From Parabacteroides timonensis (GTDB taxonomy: Bacteria; Bacteroidota; Bacteroidia; Bacteroidales; Tannerellaceae), in the NCBI RefSeq assembly GCF_900128505.1, contig NZ_LT669940.1, forward strand, positions 1,482,764 through 1,546,763: a stretch of 64,000 nucleotides of DNA, read 5' to 3'. Within the stretch, counting starts at the first letter, position 1. Every line of letters begins with the position of its first letter. Made by a program: the position numbers and the translations under genes. The notes under the pieces were generated by a model, which saw only the letters and a list, made by a program, of their open reading frames with translations, did not search any database and had not been told where the DNA came from. Below, piece by piece: positions 14,532 through 22,371 of the stretch.

Positions 14532-16262
14532 TTATTTTTCATGTTGTTGTATATTACATATATCCACAATCCTGCGACATACAGCCAACGATTCCGGGCG
14601 ATGGGAAATGACCAGCAGCGTAAGTCCCGGACATTCTTCCGACAGTCGGATAATCGAATCGTTGATAAGATGTTCGGTCGTTTCGTCCAAAGAGGAGGTC
14701 GCTTCGTCAAACATCAGTATCTCAGCCTTTTTATATAAAGCACGGGCTATCCCCAGACGCTGACGCTGACCTCCGGACAGCAGACTGCCACCTTCACCCA
14801 CCAGAGTAAAAACACCTTTTGGAAGCGTTGCTACAAAGCGATCCAGCGAAGCCAAACGCAACACATGTTTTATCCGTTCCATATCCGGATATTTGTCGAT
14901 TCCCATAACGATGTTATCGAGCAACGTGCCTTCTATCATAAATAATTGTTGTGATACATATCCGATTTTATTTCGCCAGGATGCCAGCTTCCCGGACGAC
15001 AGTTCAATTCCATCGATATAAATTCCCCCGGAATCCGGCTTCAGGAAGCCTAATATCAAATGAAACAAGGTAGATTTTCCACAACCGGATTCTCCCCGGA
15101 AACCGACGAAATCTCCTTTATGAATATCCAGAGAATAATTATTAAATATCTGTTTTTCTTTGTCATAAGAAAAACAAAGATGACGAATTGATAGCGATTC
15201 TTTGAACTCCACAGGATACTGTCCTACTGTTTCTACCGCCAACTGCTCCGATTCGAGAACGGACAATATATCGAATGCAAACGAATTTCCTCTCATCTGG
15301 AATATGTATCCTGTACTTTTAACAATACCGGGCAGTACCCTGTAAACAGCAATGGCAAATACGCCTACGATCAGACCTAACGCCGGAAGTTCAAACAATT
15401 GGGTAGCCACAATCAAAACAACAACGGAACTGACAATGGCTATTTCCAACACTTTCTGCAAAGAACTATTCAACAAAAAATTACGAACAGACAAACTGTT
15501 CTGCTCTTTTAACAAACCGGTAAATCGTTCCAGGCTCTGCGGAAAAGTATTACTCATTTCCATATCCGTAAATCCTATAAATGTTTGTTGCAATAACTTC
15601 CCTTTTTGAGGAGCCAGCAAGTAAAGTCTTTTACCGTATTCTTTTATTCGGGTACGGGAACAACGATAATAGGTCAATGTTATCGGAACGAAAGTCAATA
15701 TTATCAATAGAAAAACATAGGCATTAAACGAAATCAATCCGATCAGGATAGAAAGCATAACAAATATTTCGCATGCCAATTGTGAAAAAGGGACAAAATA
15801 ACCCTGAATCAAATTAGCGGCAATACCATTTACCTGATTAATCAATTTATGACTGTTATTCTGCTTGATAAACAAATATCCTTTTGAATAATAACAGCAA
15901 TACAACCGGATAGAGAGGTAAGAAGAGATGGAGAACAATCGCTGATTTTGTTTGTATAGCAGCCAGGTCGATAAGCATACGCGAACGATTGAAAATAACA
16001 AAACAAACATACAAATAAAAAATATAAAAGACCGGGGACTCCCAAGATCCATCCAATTGTAAAGCAAAGACATATAACGATTTTCCAATACCATTTTTTC
16101 ATTCAGAACCAGTAACAAGACCGGTAATAAAACTCCGGTACCTAATAAATCCAATATGGCCATTAGAAAAACAGATATACAGACTCCCCATAAACGCAAC
16201 CGGTAGGTATGGGGTAACAACTTATACAAACGCTTTACTTCTAAAGGTATCAACGATTTCAT
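14532..16262 (-). CDS. ABC-type lipid-linked oligosaccharide flippase (PglK/MsbA-like)
   Basis: This 576-residue fused half-transporter has an N-terminal six-helix membrane domain (residues about 20-320) and a C-terminal ATPase with Walker A GESGCGKSTLFHLI (near 392), signature LLSGGQRQRLGIARAL (near 494) and Walker B ILMFDEATSSLD. It likely works as a homodimer that moves lipid-linked sugar across the inner membrane. No Wzx-type flippase is in the window and the gene sits between a ligase/polymerase gene and a glycosyltransferase gene, so it probably replaces Wzx. The start is 1 base after the preceding stop. Lipid A export (MsbA) is a less likely alternative given the context. Confidence 0.85.
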   Translation of the reverse strand: MKSLIPLEVKRLYKLLPHTYRLRLWGVCISVFLMAILDLLGTGVLLPVLLLVLNEKMVLENRYMSLLYNWMDLGSPRSFIFFICMFVLLFSIVRVCLSTWLLYKQNQRLFSISSYLSIRLYCCYYSKGYLFIKQNNSHKLINQVNGIAANLIQGYFVPFSQLACEIFVMLSILIGLISFNAYVFLLIILTFVPITLTYYRCSRTRIKEYGKRLYLLAPQKGKLLQQTFIGFTDMEMSNTFPQSLERFTGLLKEQNSLSVRNFLLNSSLQKVLEIAIVSSVVVLIVATQLFELPALGLIVGVFAIAVYRVLPGIVKSTGYIFQMRGNSFAFDILSVLESEQLAVETVGQYPVEFKESLSIRHLCFSYDKEKQIFNNYSLDIHKGDFVGFRGESGCGKSTLFHLILGFLKPDSGGIYIDGIELSSGKLASWRNKIGYVSQQLFMIEGTLLDNIVMGIDKYPDMERIKHVLRLASLDRFVATLPKGVFTLVGEGGSLLSGGQRQRLGIARALYKKAEILMFDEATSSLDETTEHLINDSIIRLSEECPGLTLLVISHRPESLAVCRRIVDICNIQQHEK

Positions 16263-16263
16263 A

Positions 16264-17451
16264 TCAACTTATTTTATTTGTAATCCTGTCACACTCAGAC
16301 AACAACAACCATAGAAAAAAACAGAGATAACCACCTGCCGAAATCAGATATCCTTCGAAATAGAGATGAAAAAAAAACAAAAACAATAATGCTCCCAGAA
16401 AATATCCGTTTAGTCCTATCGTTTCTCTTCTGAACAATAGATATAAAGTATGCGTATATGGAATAAAAAATGACAAGAATCCAACCACTCCCATCGAAGA
16501 CAACAAAAAAAGCCATCCGCTTCCCGGTTCTACCGTACCACTTTCCTCATTTACTTTACTCTTAGTTGTTATATACTCCATATTCACTGTTGCAAACCCA
16601 ACGCCAAAAACCGGAAAAGCCTTGAATTCTCTCATGCGGTCATCCCATAAATTATCTCGCGAACTTGTCAGGCTTCCTGATTTTTTGCTGGATGTCATCT
16701 TATCCCGTAATCGTTCCGTATAAGGCCACCAAATAGCAGAAGTCAAAACAGCCAGACACAGAACAGTAAAAAAAATCCTCCATAATCTTGTTAGATGATG
16801 ACGATAAATCCGGGTATAAAAAAAAGCGACCCCCAGCATACTACTAGCTAATGCAGAACGAGAACCTGCCAATAACAAGACAACAGCCGACAGAAGTACC
16901 ATCGCAATCTCCTTATACCGGCTTCCCGGACCAGACTGTAAATAATACCGGTATAAACTATATATAAGAGAAATACCGCTTAATGGCCCCAACAACATCG
17001 ACTGATTAGTTACTCCTTTAAAGCCACTATACCCATGTACAAAATCCAAACGAAACAGCCAGCCTAAAAATGAAGCCAATACAATCCATCTGATCAGAAC
17101 TAGCGTATACGTAAAAGCTAAACGCCTCCATTCGGTTAAAAAAGGACTAACCACCAAAGGCCCCACAGCCAGAATTAAAGATAGAAAGGCTACGAAGCGA
17201 AACCATACATTAAAAAAAACCGGAATATCGTTGACCCAAATCGAAATGAGAGCTGCCAATAAAAAAAGAAAGTATTTATATGATATAGCCAGGCTTCCAC
17301 GTAGCATAAGCCATACGAAGATACTGATAAAACCACTATAATAAACGGCATTAGGTAAGGATGGTAAAAAAGGAATCACCTTCGTCAGAGTTATCAGAAG
17401 GACATAGGGTAACAAAGCATACGCTATAAAATCCAAACGATCCGTCCTCAT
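16264..17451 (-). CDS. O-antigen ligase/polymerase family membrane protein
   Basis: This is a 395-residue integral membrane protein with about ten to twelve hydrophobic segments. A large periplasmic loop at about residues 255-305 (TSSKKSGSLTSSRDNLWDDRMREFKAFPVFGVGFATVNMEY) fits the Wzy_C/WaaL O-antigen ligase domain, including the GVGF turn. It either polymerises repeat units or ligates the finished glycan to an acceptor; the two cannot be separated by sequence alone. The start overlaps the stop of the GT4 gene by 4 bases (ATGA), so the genes are coupled. Confidence 0.8.
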   Translation of the reverse strand: MRTDRLDFIAYALLPYVLLITLTKVIPFLPSLPNAVYYSGFISIFVWLMLRGSLAISYKYFLFLLAALISIWVNDIPVFFNVWFRFVAFLSLILAVGPLVVSPFLTEWRRLAFTYTLVLIRWIVLASFLGWLFRLDFVHGYSGFKGVTNQSMLLGPLSGISLIYSLYRYYLQSGPGSRYKEIAMVLLSAVVLLLAGSRSALASSMLGVAFFYTRIYRHHLTRLWRIFFTVLCLAVLTSAIWWPYTERLRDKMTSSKKSGSLTSSRDNLWDDRMREFKAFPVFGVGFATVNMEYITTKSKVNEESGTVEPGSGWLFLLSSMGVVGFLSFFIPYTHTLYLLFRRETIGLNGYFLGALLFLFFFHLYFEGYLISAGGYLCFFLWLLLSECDRITNKIS

Positions 17452-18488
17452 TCCAATATCGATAAAAGAGTATTTGCAACCATAGTCGGAGTTATTTGAT
17501 TCGATAATTCCCTGCTAATTTTTCCCATTTCCAACCATTCCGACTCCTGCAGAGAGATAAATTTCCCTATTGCCTGACCAATAGATTTCCTGTTTCCCGG
17601 TTTAAATAAAAATCCGTTCTCTCCATTTTTTACAAAACAACTTACAGCTCCACAACGTTCGGAAGCAAGTATCGGCAATCCCGCACAGGCAGCCTCATGG
17701 ATCACCAAAGCCCAAGGTTCAAATACCGATGGTAAAATAAATGCACCGGATTGTTCGAGCTCTATCATCAATTCCTTCTGAGGCATAAAACTCTTTATCT
17801 CTACATCCGGATAGCCTTGCAGCTTCGCGTATTCCGGTCCATTACCTATCAGGGTTAATGTCCATCCCTTACGATCCGGTATCGATTGCCAGGCTTTCAA
17901 TAAAAAAATAAGTCCTTTTTCTTTCGCAAACCGACCGATATATAATAAACGCCGGGGATATTTTCTTTCGCGGATCTCTGTATCCACCTGATGAAACAAA
18001 TTCACATCCGCAGATAAATTATGCATCAATATCTGTTTGGGTTGAAAACCTAATTTTAAAGCATACACAACCTGTGGGGCACCCGAAACAAACAGATGGC
18101 TGAACCATTTCTGATGACGAAAAGAAGCAGTTAAAACATTTAGCCATTGTTTTCCTCCTCGCCATTGTGTATCGCTACCGGCAACCACCGGAATATGATA
18201 ATCATTACGTACCCGAGCACAGACTTCATTATATATAGGATCTACCCAACCTGATGTCCAGATCAAATCGGGATGTATCTTTTTTACAAATGTATAGAGA
18301 TGGTCGGCATTCCAGAATGTAGAACGATTGTAATAAGTAATTCCTTTTTCTATTGGAGGATAATAGGACGTTTTTTTATTTTCATCCCATAGAACAACAT
18401 GGACTCTACAACCATTTTCCACCAAAGCCTTTAAAACAATAACATTGTAAGGCATCAACTCCGTATATAAAACTAAAATCGCATGCAT
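17448..18488 (-). CDS. GT4 family glycosyltransferase
   Basis: This 346-residue GT-B protein has the second Rossmann domain of GT4: RRLLYIGRFAKEKGLIFLLKAWQSI (about residues 180-205), LTLIGNGPEYAKL, and the E-x7-E donor motif in EPWALVIHEAACAGLPIL (about 262-280). It acts at the cytosolic face of the inner membrane on a lipid-linked acceptor. Given its place second in the block, it may add the second sugar after the WecA-like initiator, which is inference. It starts 2 bases after the WecA-like stop and overlaps the ligase gene by 4 bases. Confidence 0.88.
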   Translation of the reverse strand: MHAILVLYTELMPYNVIVLKALVENGCRVHVVLWDENKKTSYYPPIEKGITYYNRSTFWNADHLYTFVKKIHPDLIWTSGWVDPIYNEVCARVRNDYHIPVVAGSDTQWRGGKQWLNVLTASFRHQKWFSHLFVSGAPQVVYALKLGFQPKQILMHNLSADVNLFHQVDTEIRERKYPRRLLYIGRFAKEKGLIFLLKAWQSIPDRKGWTLTLIGNGPEYAKLQGYPDVEIKSFMPQKELMIELEQSGAFILPSVFEPWALVIHEAACAGLPILASERCGAVSCFVKNGENGFLFKPGNRKSIGQAIGKFISLQESEWLEMGKISRELSNQITPTMVANTLLSILE

Positions 18489-18490
18489 TT

Positions 18491-19705
18491 TTATTTTGTT
18501 ATTTTAAAATCAAAGGCTTTTGCTTCTGCACTTTTCCTTTGTTTTATTTTTACGTTCAACAGATAATTCATCAGAATGGCCAGCAGGATATTGATAATCA
18601 ATACCATGTTCAGGTCCATCATTTGAGTGAATTTAAGATTCACAAACAGCATGATTATCATATAACTTATTAACAATAAGGTTGATTGTAAATGGGTTAA
18701 TCCTGCTGCCAGACATTTATGATGAATATGATTGCGGTCGGCCAGAAACAACGGATGATGTTGATAATAACGGACTATCATCACACGCAAAGCGTCGAAA
18801 ACCGGAATAAAAAGAAGAGATAACGGAATGACCAGGCAGCACTTATTCATTCCATGCTCCGGTATATACATTGCGTATTTAATGGCAAAAAACGATAATA
18901 AATATCCGATAGACAAGGAACCGGTGTCACCCATGAACAGTTTTGTTCCATGTTTGGCTGATCCCCAGATATTATAATACATAAACGGGAGCAAACATCC
19001 CACAAAAGCAAATGCCAACATAGAATATATCCACTCCTGCTTAAGAATATATAATATACCGAATGCCAAAAAAGAGATTAAACCACCTCCGGCAGCCAAG
19101 CCGTCTATACCATCGATCAGATTTATCGCATTCGTTATAAAAACAACCATCACTATCGTAAACGGAACTCCTATCAATGGAGAAATTTCATATATACCGA
19201 ACAGACCATACATATTGTTTATATATAACCCCGACAAAGGGAACAGAAAAGCGACTAAAAACTGCGCCAGAAATTTCTTACGGTAACGGACTCCCACCAA
19301 ATCGTCTTTTACTCCTACAAAATATAAAAACAGACTGCCTGCTACCAGAAACAATAATTCCAGCAACGTATATCCTGTCAAAGATGAATTAAAAGGAAAA
19401 TCGATCAGAAAACGAAAAGCCGTTGAAAACGACAAAGCGATCAGTACAGACGGGATAAAAACCAAACCGCCTAAACGTGAAATAGCTCCCGAATGACTTT
19501 TACGTGCATTCGGATCATCATACAAGGATTTCCGTTTGGATATAAGAATTATGCGGGGAAGCACAAATAACGAGAACATAAAAGACAAGAAAAAACAAAG
19601 TGAAATGATGATTTCTGCTTTTGTCACTTCCCCCTTTATTGGAAGTAAAACTACTGACATTGAATTAGTTGACATTTCTTTATGATTTAGTTTTTTGCAT
19701 AACAA
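18491..19705 (-). CDS. WecA/MraY-like polyprenyl-phosphate sugar-1-phosphate transferase
   Basis: This 404-residue protein has about eleven membrane segments and the signature motifs of the family: GVKDDLVGVRYRKK (catalytic DD, near residue 126), NAINLIDGIDGLAAG (near 192), and DRNHIHHKCLAAG (HxHH-type motif, near 320). It transfers a HexNAc-1-phosphate or similar group from a UDP-sugar to undecaprenyl phosphate and so starts glycan assembly. The start could be the ATG at 19705 or at 19675. It is the first gene after the invertible promoter segment, and is expected to be expressed only when that segment is flipped relative to this sequence. Confidence 0.9.
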   Translation of the reverse strand: MLCKKLNHKEMSTNSMSVVLLPIKGEVTKAEIIISLCFFLSFMFSLFVLPRIILISKRKSLYDDPNARKSHSGAISRLGGLVFIPSVLIALSFSTAFRFLIDFPFNSSLTGYTLLELLFLVAGSLFLYFVGVKDDLVGVRYRKKFLAQFLVAFLFPLSGLYINNMYGLFGIYEISPLIGVPFTIVMVVFITNAINLIDGIDGLAAGGGLISFLAFGILYILKQEWIYSMLAFAFVGCLLPFMYYNIWGSAKHGTKLFMGDTGSLSIGYLLSFFAIKYAMYIPEHGMNKCCLVIPLSLLFIPVFDALRVMIVRYYQHHPLFLADRNHIHHKCLAAGLTHLQSTLLLISYMIIMLFVNLKFTQMMDLNMVLIINILLAILMNYLLNVKIKQRKSAEAKAFDFKITK

Positions 19706-19753
19706 TGTTCGTCAGTCCCATTTATATAGATGACATACTAGTGTGTTTCCGTT

Positions 19754-19780
19754 TGACCCTTATTTATAGAATAAGGGTCA
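19754..19780. repeat. Left inverted repeat / recombination site (IR-L)
   Basis: This 27-bp site has arms TGACCCTTAT and ATAAGGGTCA around a 7-bp spacer TTATAGA. Three more bases (TTG, to 19783) also match the other copy. The layout, two near-dyad arms with a short asymmetric spacer, is that of a tyrosine-recombinase core site. Confidence 0.92.
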
Positions 19781-20197
19781 TTGAGTATAAACCACTATAT
19801 ATCAGGATATATACAGCAACTAATTAAAGGTAAAAAGAATAAATAGACATATTTTTTATCCGGTTGGAGGTAAAAACTAATTCTGAAACAACTCACTTTA
19901 TAAGAAATAAAAAGGAGATAAGAACCAAAATGATATAGTAGTGTTTATTTAGTAAAATAATATTTCAAAATCCCGAATTCGTTAAATAAACGTCAAAAGA
20001 AGAGCTTTTGATTATTTTGTTGTTCTGCTAAGGTCAGTTAATGATTTTTTTAGCGGCAGACATTGATTTTTATAACATATTCATTTATAGCTATTTCAAC
20101 ATCACTTTTTCATGAAAATAAACGGACTTGTTATAATTTTAATCTTTTTTAAGACGCAAAATTTCTTCCGACTAAAGTTTTATCGATTTAATTTTTT

Positions 20198-20205
20198 TAC
20201 TTTTG
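20198..20205 (+). promoter_or_regulatory. Promoter -7 box inside the invertible segment
   Basis: TACTTTTG is an exact TAnnTTTG match on the plus strand. A T-run (TTTT, 20178-20181) lies 16 bases upstream as an imperfect -33. In this orientation it reads into the 3' end of the recombinase gene in antisense. Confidence 0.6.
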
Positions 20206-20283
20206 CCCTGTCTTAGATTTTCAAGCCTTTTGTGGTATAGGGATAGATTTATAAATGATTTTTCACCACTAGTTTTAAGGCAA

Positions 20284-20310
20284 TGACCCTTATTCTATAA
20301 ATAAGCGTCA
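20284..20310. repeat. Right inverted repeat / recombination site (IR-R)
   Basis: This is the reverse complement of IR-L with a single mismatch: arms TGACCCTTAT and ATAAGCGTCA, spacer TCTATAA. The spacer is the exact reverse complement of that in IR-L, so recombination between the two sites inverts the DNA. The recombinase stop codon (20308-20310) is part of the repeat. Confidence 0.92.
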
Positions 20311-21261
20311 ATTTCTAAATTGATTTTCTTCAATCCATTTTTCTACAAAGCCAATGATTTTCAAATTAATCCGATCAATCACCGATTGATCCAGATTACT
20401 CAGATAAAAACGAGTCGTTTTCTCTGAAGTATGTCCCAAAGCCTGCCCTATTACTGCCACTGATGCGGATTTCTCTTTTGCACACATTGCCCAGGAATGA
20501 CGGGCTACATACGAAGTCAGCTTTACAGGATTAGAAAGTTTGTCACCAATAGCTCCTAAACGACGGTTGTAGGTACGCAACGCCACTTTATAAGATTCAT
20601 AAGATGCATCTTCCGATTTCAATATAGGGAATAACAATACAGAATTTTCTTCCATATATTTATCAAGTAAACGACGCATTCCCGCAGTAATCGTCACACG
20701 AATCTCTGTTTTAGTTTTGACACGATAATAAACCAATACATTCCCATGTAGATTCTTACGGGTCAGATGGGCCAGATCGACAAAAGCCATCCCGCAAGCC
20801 ATAAAGCTAAACAGAAACAGGTCGCGTGCAAAACCCAGGCGTTTATTACCTTTCAAATTCATTTGTGTCATTTCCTTTATCACATTCATCCCTACTGAAC
20901 GTTTATAAGATGGAACCGGTCGTAAACGTAGCTTTTGAAAAGGATTTTCCTTTGGAACAATTAAATTTTCAGATACTGCACTATTATATACAGTCCTGAG
21001 TATACTGGTATAGTTACTTATCGAATTACGACTCAGGCATAAGGATTGCAGATAATCGACAAAATCATTTACTAGTTGGGTATTCACCTTCTTTAAATTC
21101 AATTTACGTTGACCGAGAAATAATGCAAACTGGTTACGGGTTGCCTTGTATAAGCCGGCAGTTCCCTTTTTACCGGATGCATATTTATCTTTTTCAAGAT
21201 AATCCATATAACTCAACACTCCTTTATGAGTTGTCTTTTCTTTCTTTCGCATTGTTTCCAT
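20308..21261 (-). CDS. Tyrosine recombinase (Tsr-type promoter invertase)
   Basis: This 317-residue protein has an N-terminal SAM-like DNA-binding domain (residues about 12-95) and a C-terminal catalytic domain. It shows GFARDLFLFSFMACGMAFVDLAHL (first catalytic arginine region, about 140-165), TSYVARHSWAMCAK (H/R box) and LGHTSEKTTRFYLSNL with the nucleophile Tyr near residue 291. Size and layout match Bacteroidales capsule-promoter recombinases more than conjugative-element integrases. Its 3' end lies in IR-R, so the pair IR-L/IR-R is the obvious substrate. It is transcribed from its own promoter outside the segment, so it stays expressed in both orientations. Confidence 0.92.
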   Translation of the reverse strand: METMRKKEKTTHKGVLSYMDYLEKDKYASGKKGTAGLYKATRNQFALFLGQRKLNLKKVNTQLVNDFVDYLQSLCLSRNSISNYTSILRTVYNSAVSENLIVPKENPFQKLRLRPVPSYKRSVGMNVIKEMTQMNLKGNKRLGFARDLFLFSFMACGMAFVDLAHLTRKNLHGNVLVYYRVKTKTEIRVTITAGMRRLLDKYMEENSVLLFPILKSEDASYESYKVALRTYNRRLGAIGDKLSNPVKLTSYVARHSWAMCAKEKSASVAVIGQALGHTSEKTTRFYLSNLDQSVIDRINLKIIGFVEKWIEENQFRN

Positions 21262-21292
21262 AACATTGATTTTTTAATAAGATAATTAGTAA

Positions 21293-21300
21293 CAAAAATA
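21293..21300 (-). promoter_or_regulatory. Candidate promoter -7 box for the recombinase gene
   Basis: The minus strand reads TATTTTTG, an exact TAnnTTTG match, 31 bases upstream of the ATG at 21261. No clear -33 TTTG is seen. Confidence 0.45.
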
Positions 21301-21350
21301 AAAGAATTGTGGTTCTCATAAAAGTTAAAACGGTTGATATACAAAACAAA

Positions 21351-21374
21351 AGAGGATACCTCACGGTATCCTCT
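21351..21374 (-). terminator. Rho-independent terminator of dps
   Basis: AGAGGATACC (21351-21360) pairs perfectly with GGTATCCTCT (21365-21374) around a 4-base loop. On the minus strand it is followed by TTTGTTTTG, 47 bases after the dps stop. Confidence 0.85.
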
Positions 21375-21420
21375 TCCCTAACGCAACGAATGAATTATTA
21401 ATACTTATACTTATTTCTCA

Positions 21421-21909
21421 TTACTTCTTGCAATCGCAAGTGGAATAAGCTACTAACATCCAAACTAATTTTTCCTGTTCTTTCAGATAATCGCTCATCA
21501 ACGCTACTGTAGCTTCATCACCGGCTTCTGATGCAAGTGAAAGAAGTTTACGCTCTTCGGCGATAAATTGTCCGTAAGTATTCAGGATATTTTCCAGCGC
21601 TTCATCACCACAAGAAACACCTGATACTTCTTTTACTCTTGCTACTTTCAGATATTCACTGAATTTATTTACCGGTACACCTCCTAACATCAGGATGCGT
21701 TCTGCCAGTTCGTCTACCTTTTCGGCTGCATCGTCATACATTTCTTCAAATTTACTGTGAAGGACAAAGAAACCATGTCCCTTAATGTTCCAATGGAATC
21801 CGCGAAGGTTTGTATAGAATACCTGATAGTCGGCTAATAACTGCTGTAATGCTTCTACTACTTTGTTTGCTGCTGATGCATCTAAATGCAAATAATCTAA
21901 TGTTTTCAT
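21421..21909 (-). CDS. dps: Dps ferritin-like DNA-protection protein
   Basis: This 162-residue protein has the normal Dps length. The dinuclear ferroxidase signature is split over two helices: FHWNIKGHGFFVLHSKFEEMYDDAAEKVDELAER (about residues 38-71), containing the conserved His, Asp and Glu ligands. Dps assembles into dodecamers that oxidise Fe(II) with peroxide and protect DNA. It has its own promoter (21956-21987) and terminator, so it is monocistronic. The first plus-strand regulator to the right is oxyR at 55.6 kb, the known type of regulator of dps in Bacteroides, now 33.6 kb away. Confidence 0.95.
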   Translation of the reverse strand: MKTLDYLHLDASAANKVVEALQQLLADYQVFYTNLRGFHWNIKGHGFFVLHSKFEEMYDDAAEKVDELAERILMLGGVPVNKFSEYLKVARVKEVSGVSCGDEALENILNTYGQFIAEERKLLSLASEAGDEATVALMSDYLKEQEKLVWMLVAYSTCDCKK

Positions 21910-21955
21910 AATTCTTATTTTTTATATGTTATACGTTTTTATTTTTCTTGTACTG

Positions 21956-21987
21956 CAAAGATACAGCATATGTAACTATCTGTCAAA
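21956..21987 (-). promoter_or_regulatory. dps promoter
   Basis: On the minus strand TTTG (21984-21987) and TATCTTTG (21956-21963) are separated by 20 bases, an excellent Bacteroidetes promoter. The expected start is near 21949, about 40 bases before the ATG. Confidence 0.85.
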
Positions 21988-22307
21988 CAGATAATTTTTA
22001 TATATTAATAGATTCTATCTATCAAACTTCCAGCAGAGTAATAAAAAACCTCTATTCAAACATTGAATAGTTCAAAAATTTCAATAAAGAATAAGAGTAT
22101 TTATTCCTCTTTTTAAAAAAAATTAAATAATACAAGAATTTCAAAAGTGTTTATTCTTTAGACACAAAGTAGCATTATTTCACATAGCCTTTGAAGTTTC
22201 AAGCCTGGATTATTTGTATACATATCAATCATTTATGTTTACATTACGATCACATCGGATTTACCAAACAATAAATTTCATAATCTGCGTTAATCACTAC
22301 TTTAACA

Positions 22308-22339
22308 TTTGTGCGCAAAAAAAGTTTAATATACATTTG
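22308..22339 (+). promoter_or_regulatory. Promoter of the first T9SS cargo gene
   Basis: TTTG (22308-22311) and TACATTTG (22332-22339) are separated by 20 bases, an excellent match, 32 bases before the ATG at 22372. Confidence 0.8.
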
Positions 22340-22371
22340 AGATAAATTACTATACCACTAATTTTTTTAAC

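Larger units (their letters stand above)
19754..20310. other. Invertible promoter segment (phase-variation switch)
   Basis: About 500 bp lie between IR-L and IR-R, with no gene. The recombinase gene directly adjoins IR-R (its stop codon is inside the repeat), and the glycan block starts 49 bases left of IR-L. The only exact Bacteroidetes -7 box found inside (20198-20205) points right, away from the glycan genes. Inversion would place it at about 19859-19866 pointing left, about 155 bases upstream of the WecA-like start. This is the design known from Bacteroides capsule loci. The predicted state here is OFF. Confidence 0.85.
21910..22371. other. Divergent intergenic region: dps and T9SS cargo promoters
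   Basis: No gene is seen in these 462 bases. The left part holds the dps promoter, the right end the promoter of the first T9SS cargo gene. The middle (22010-22200) is AT-rich with no clear structure. Confidence 0.6.
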
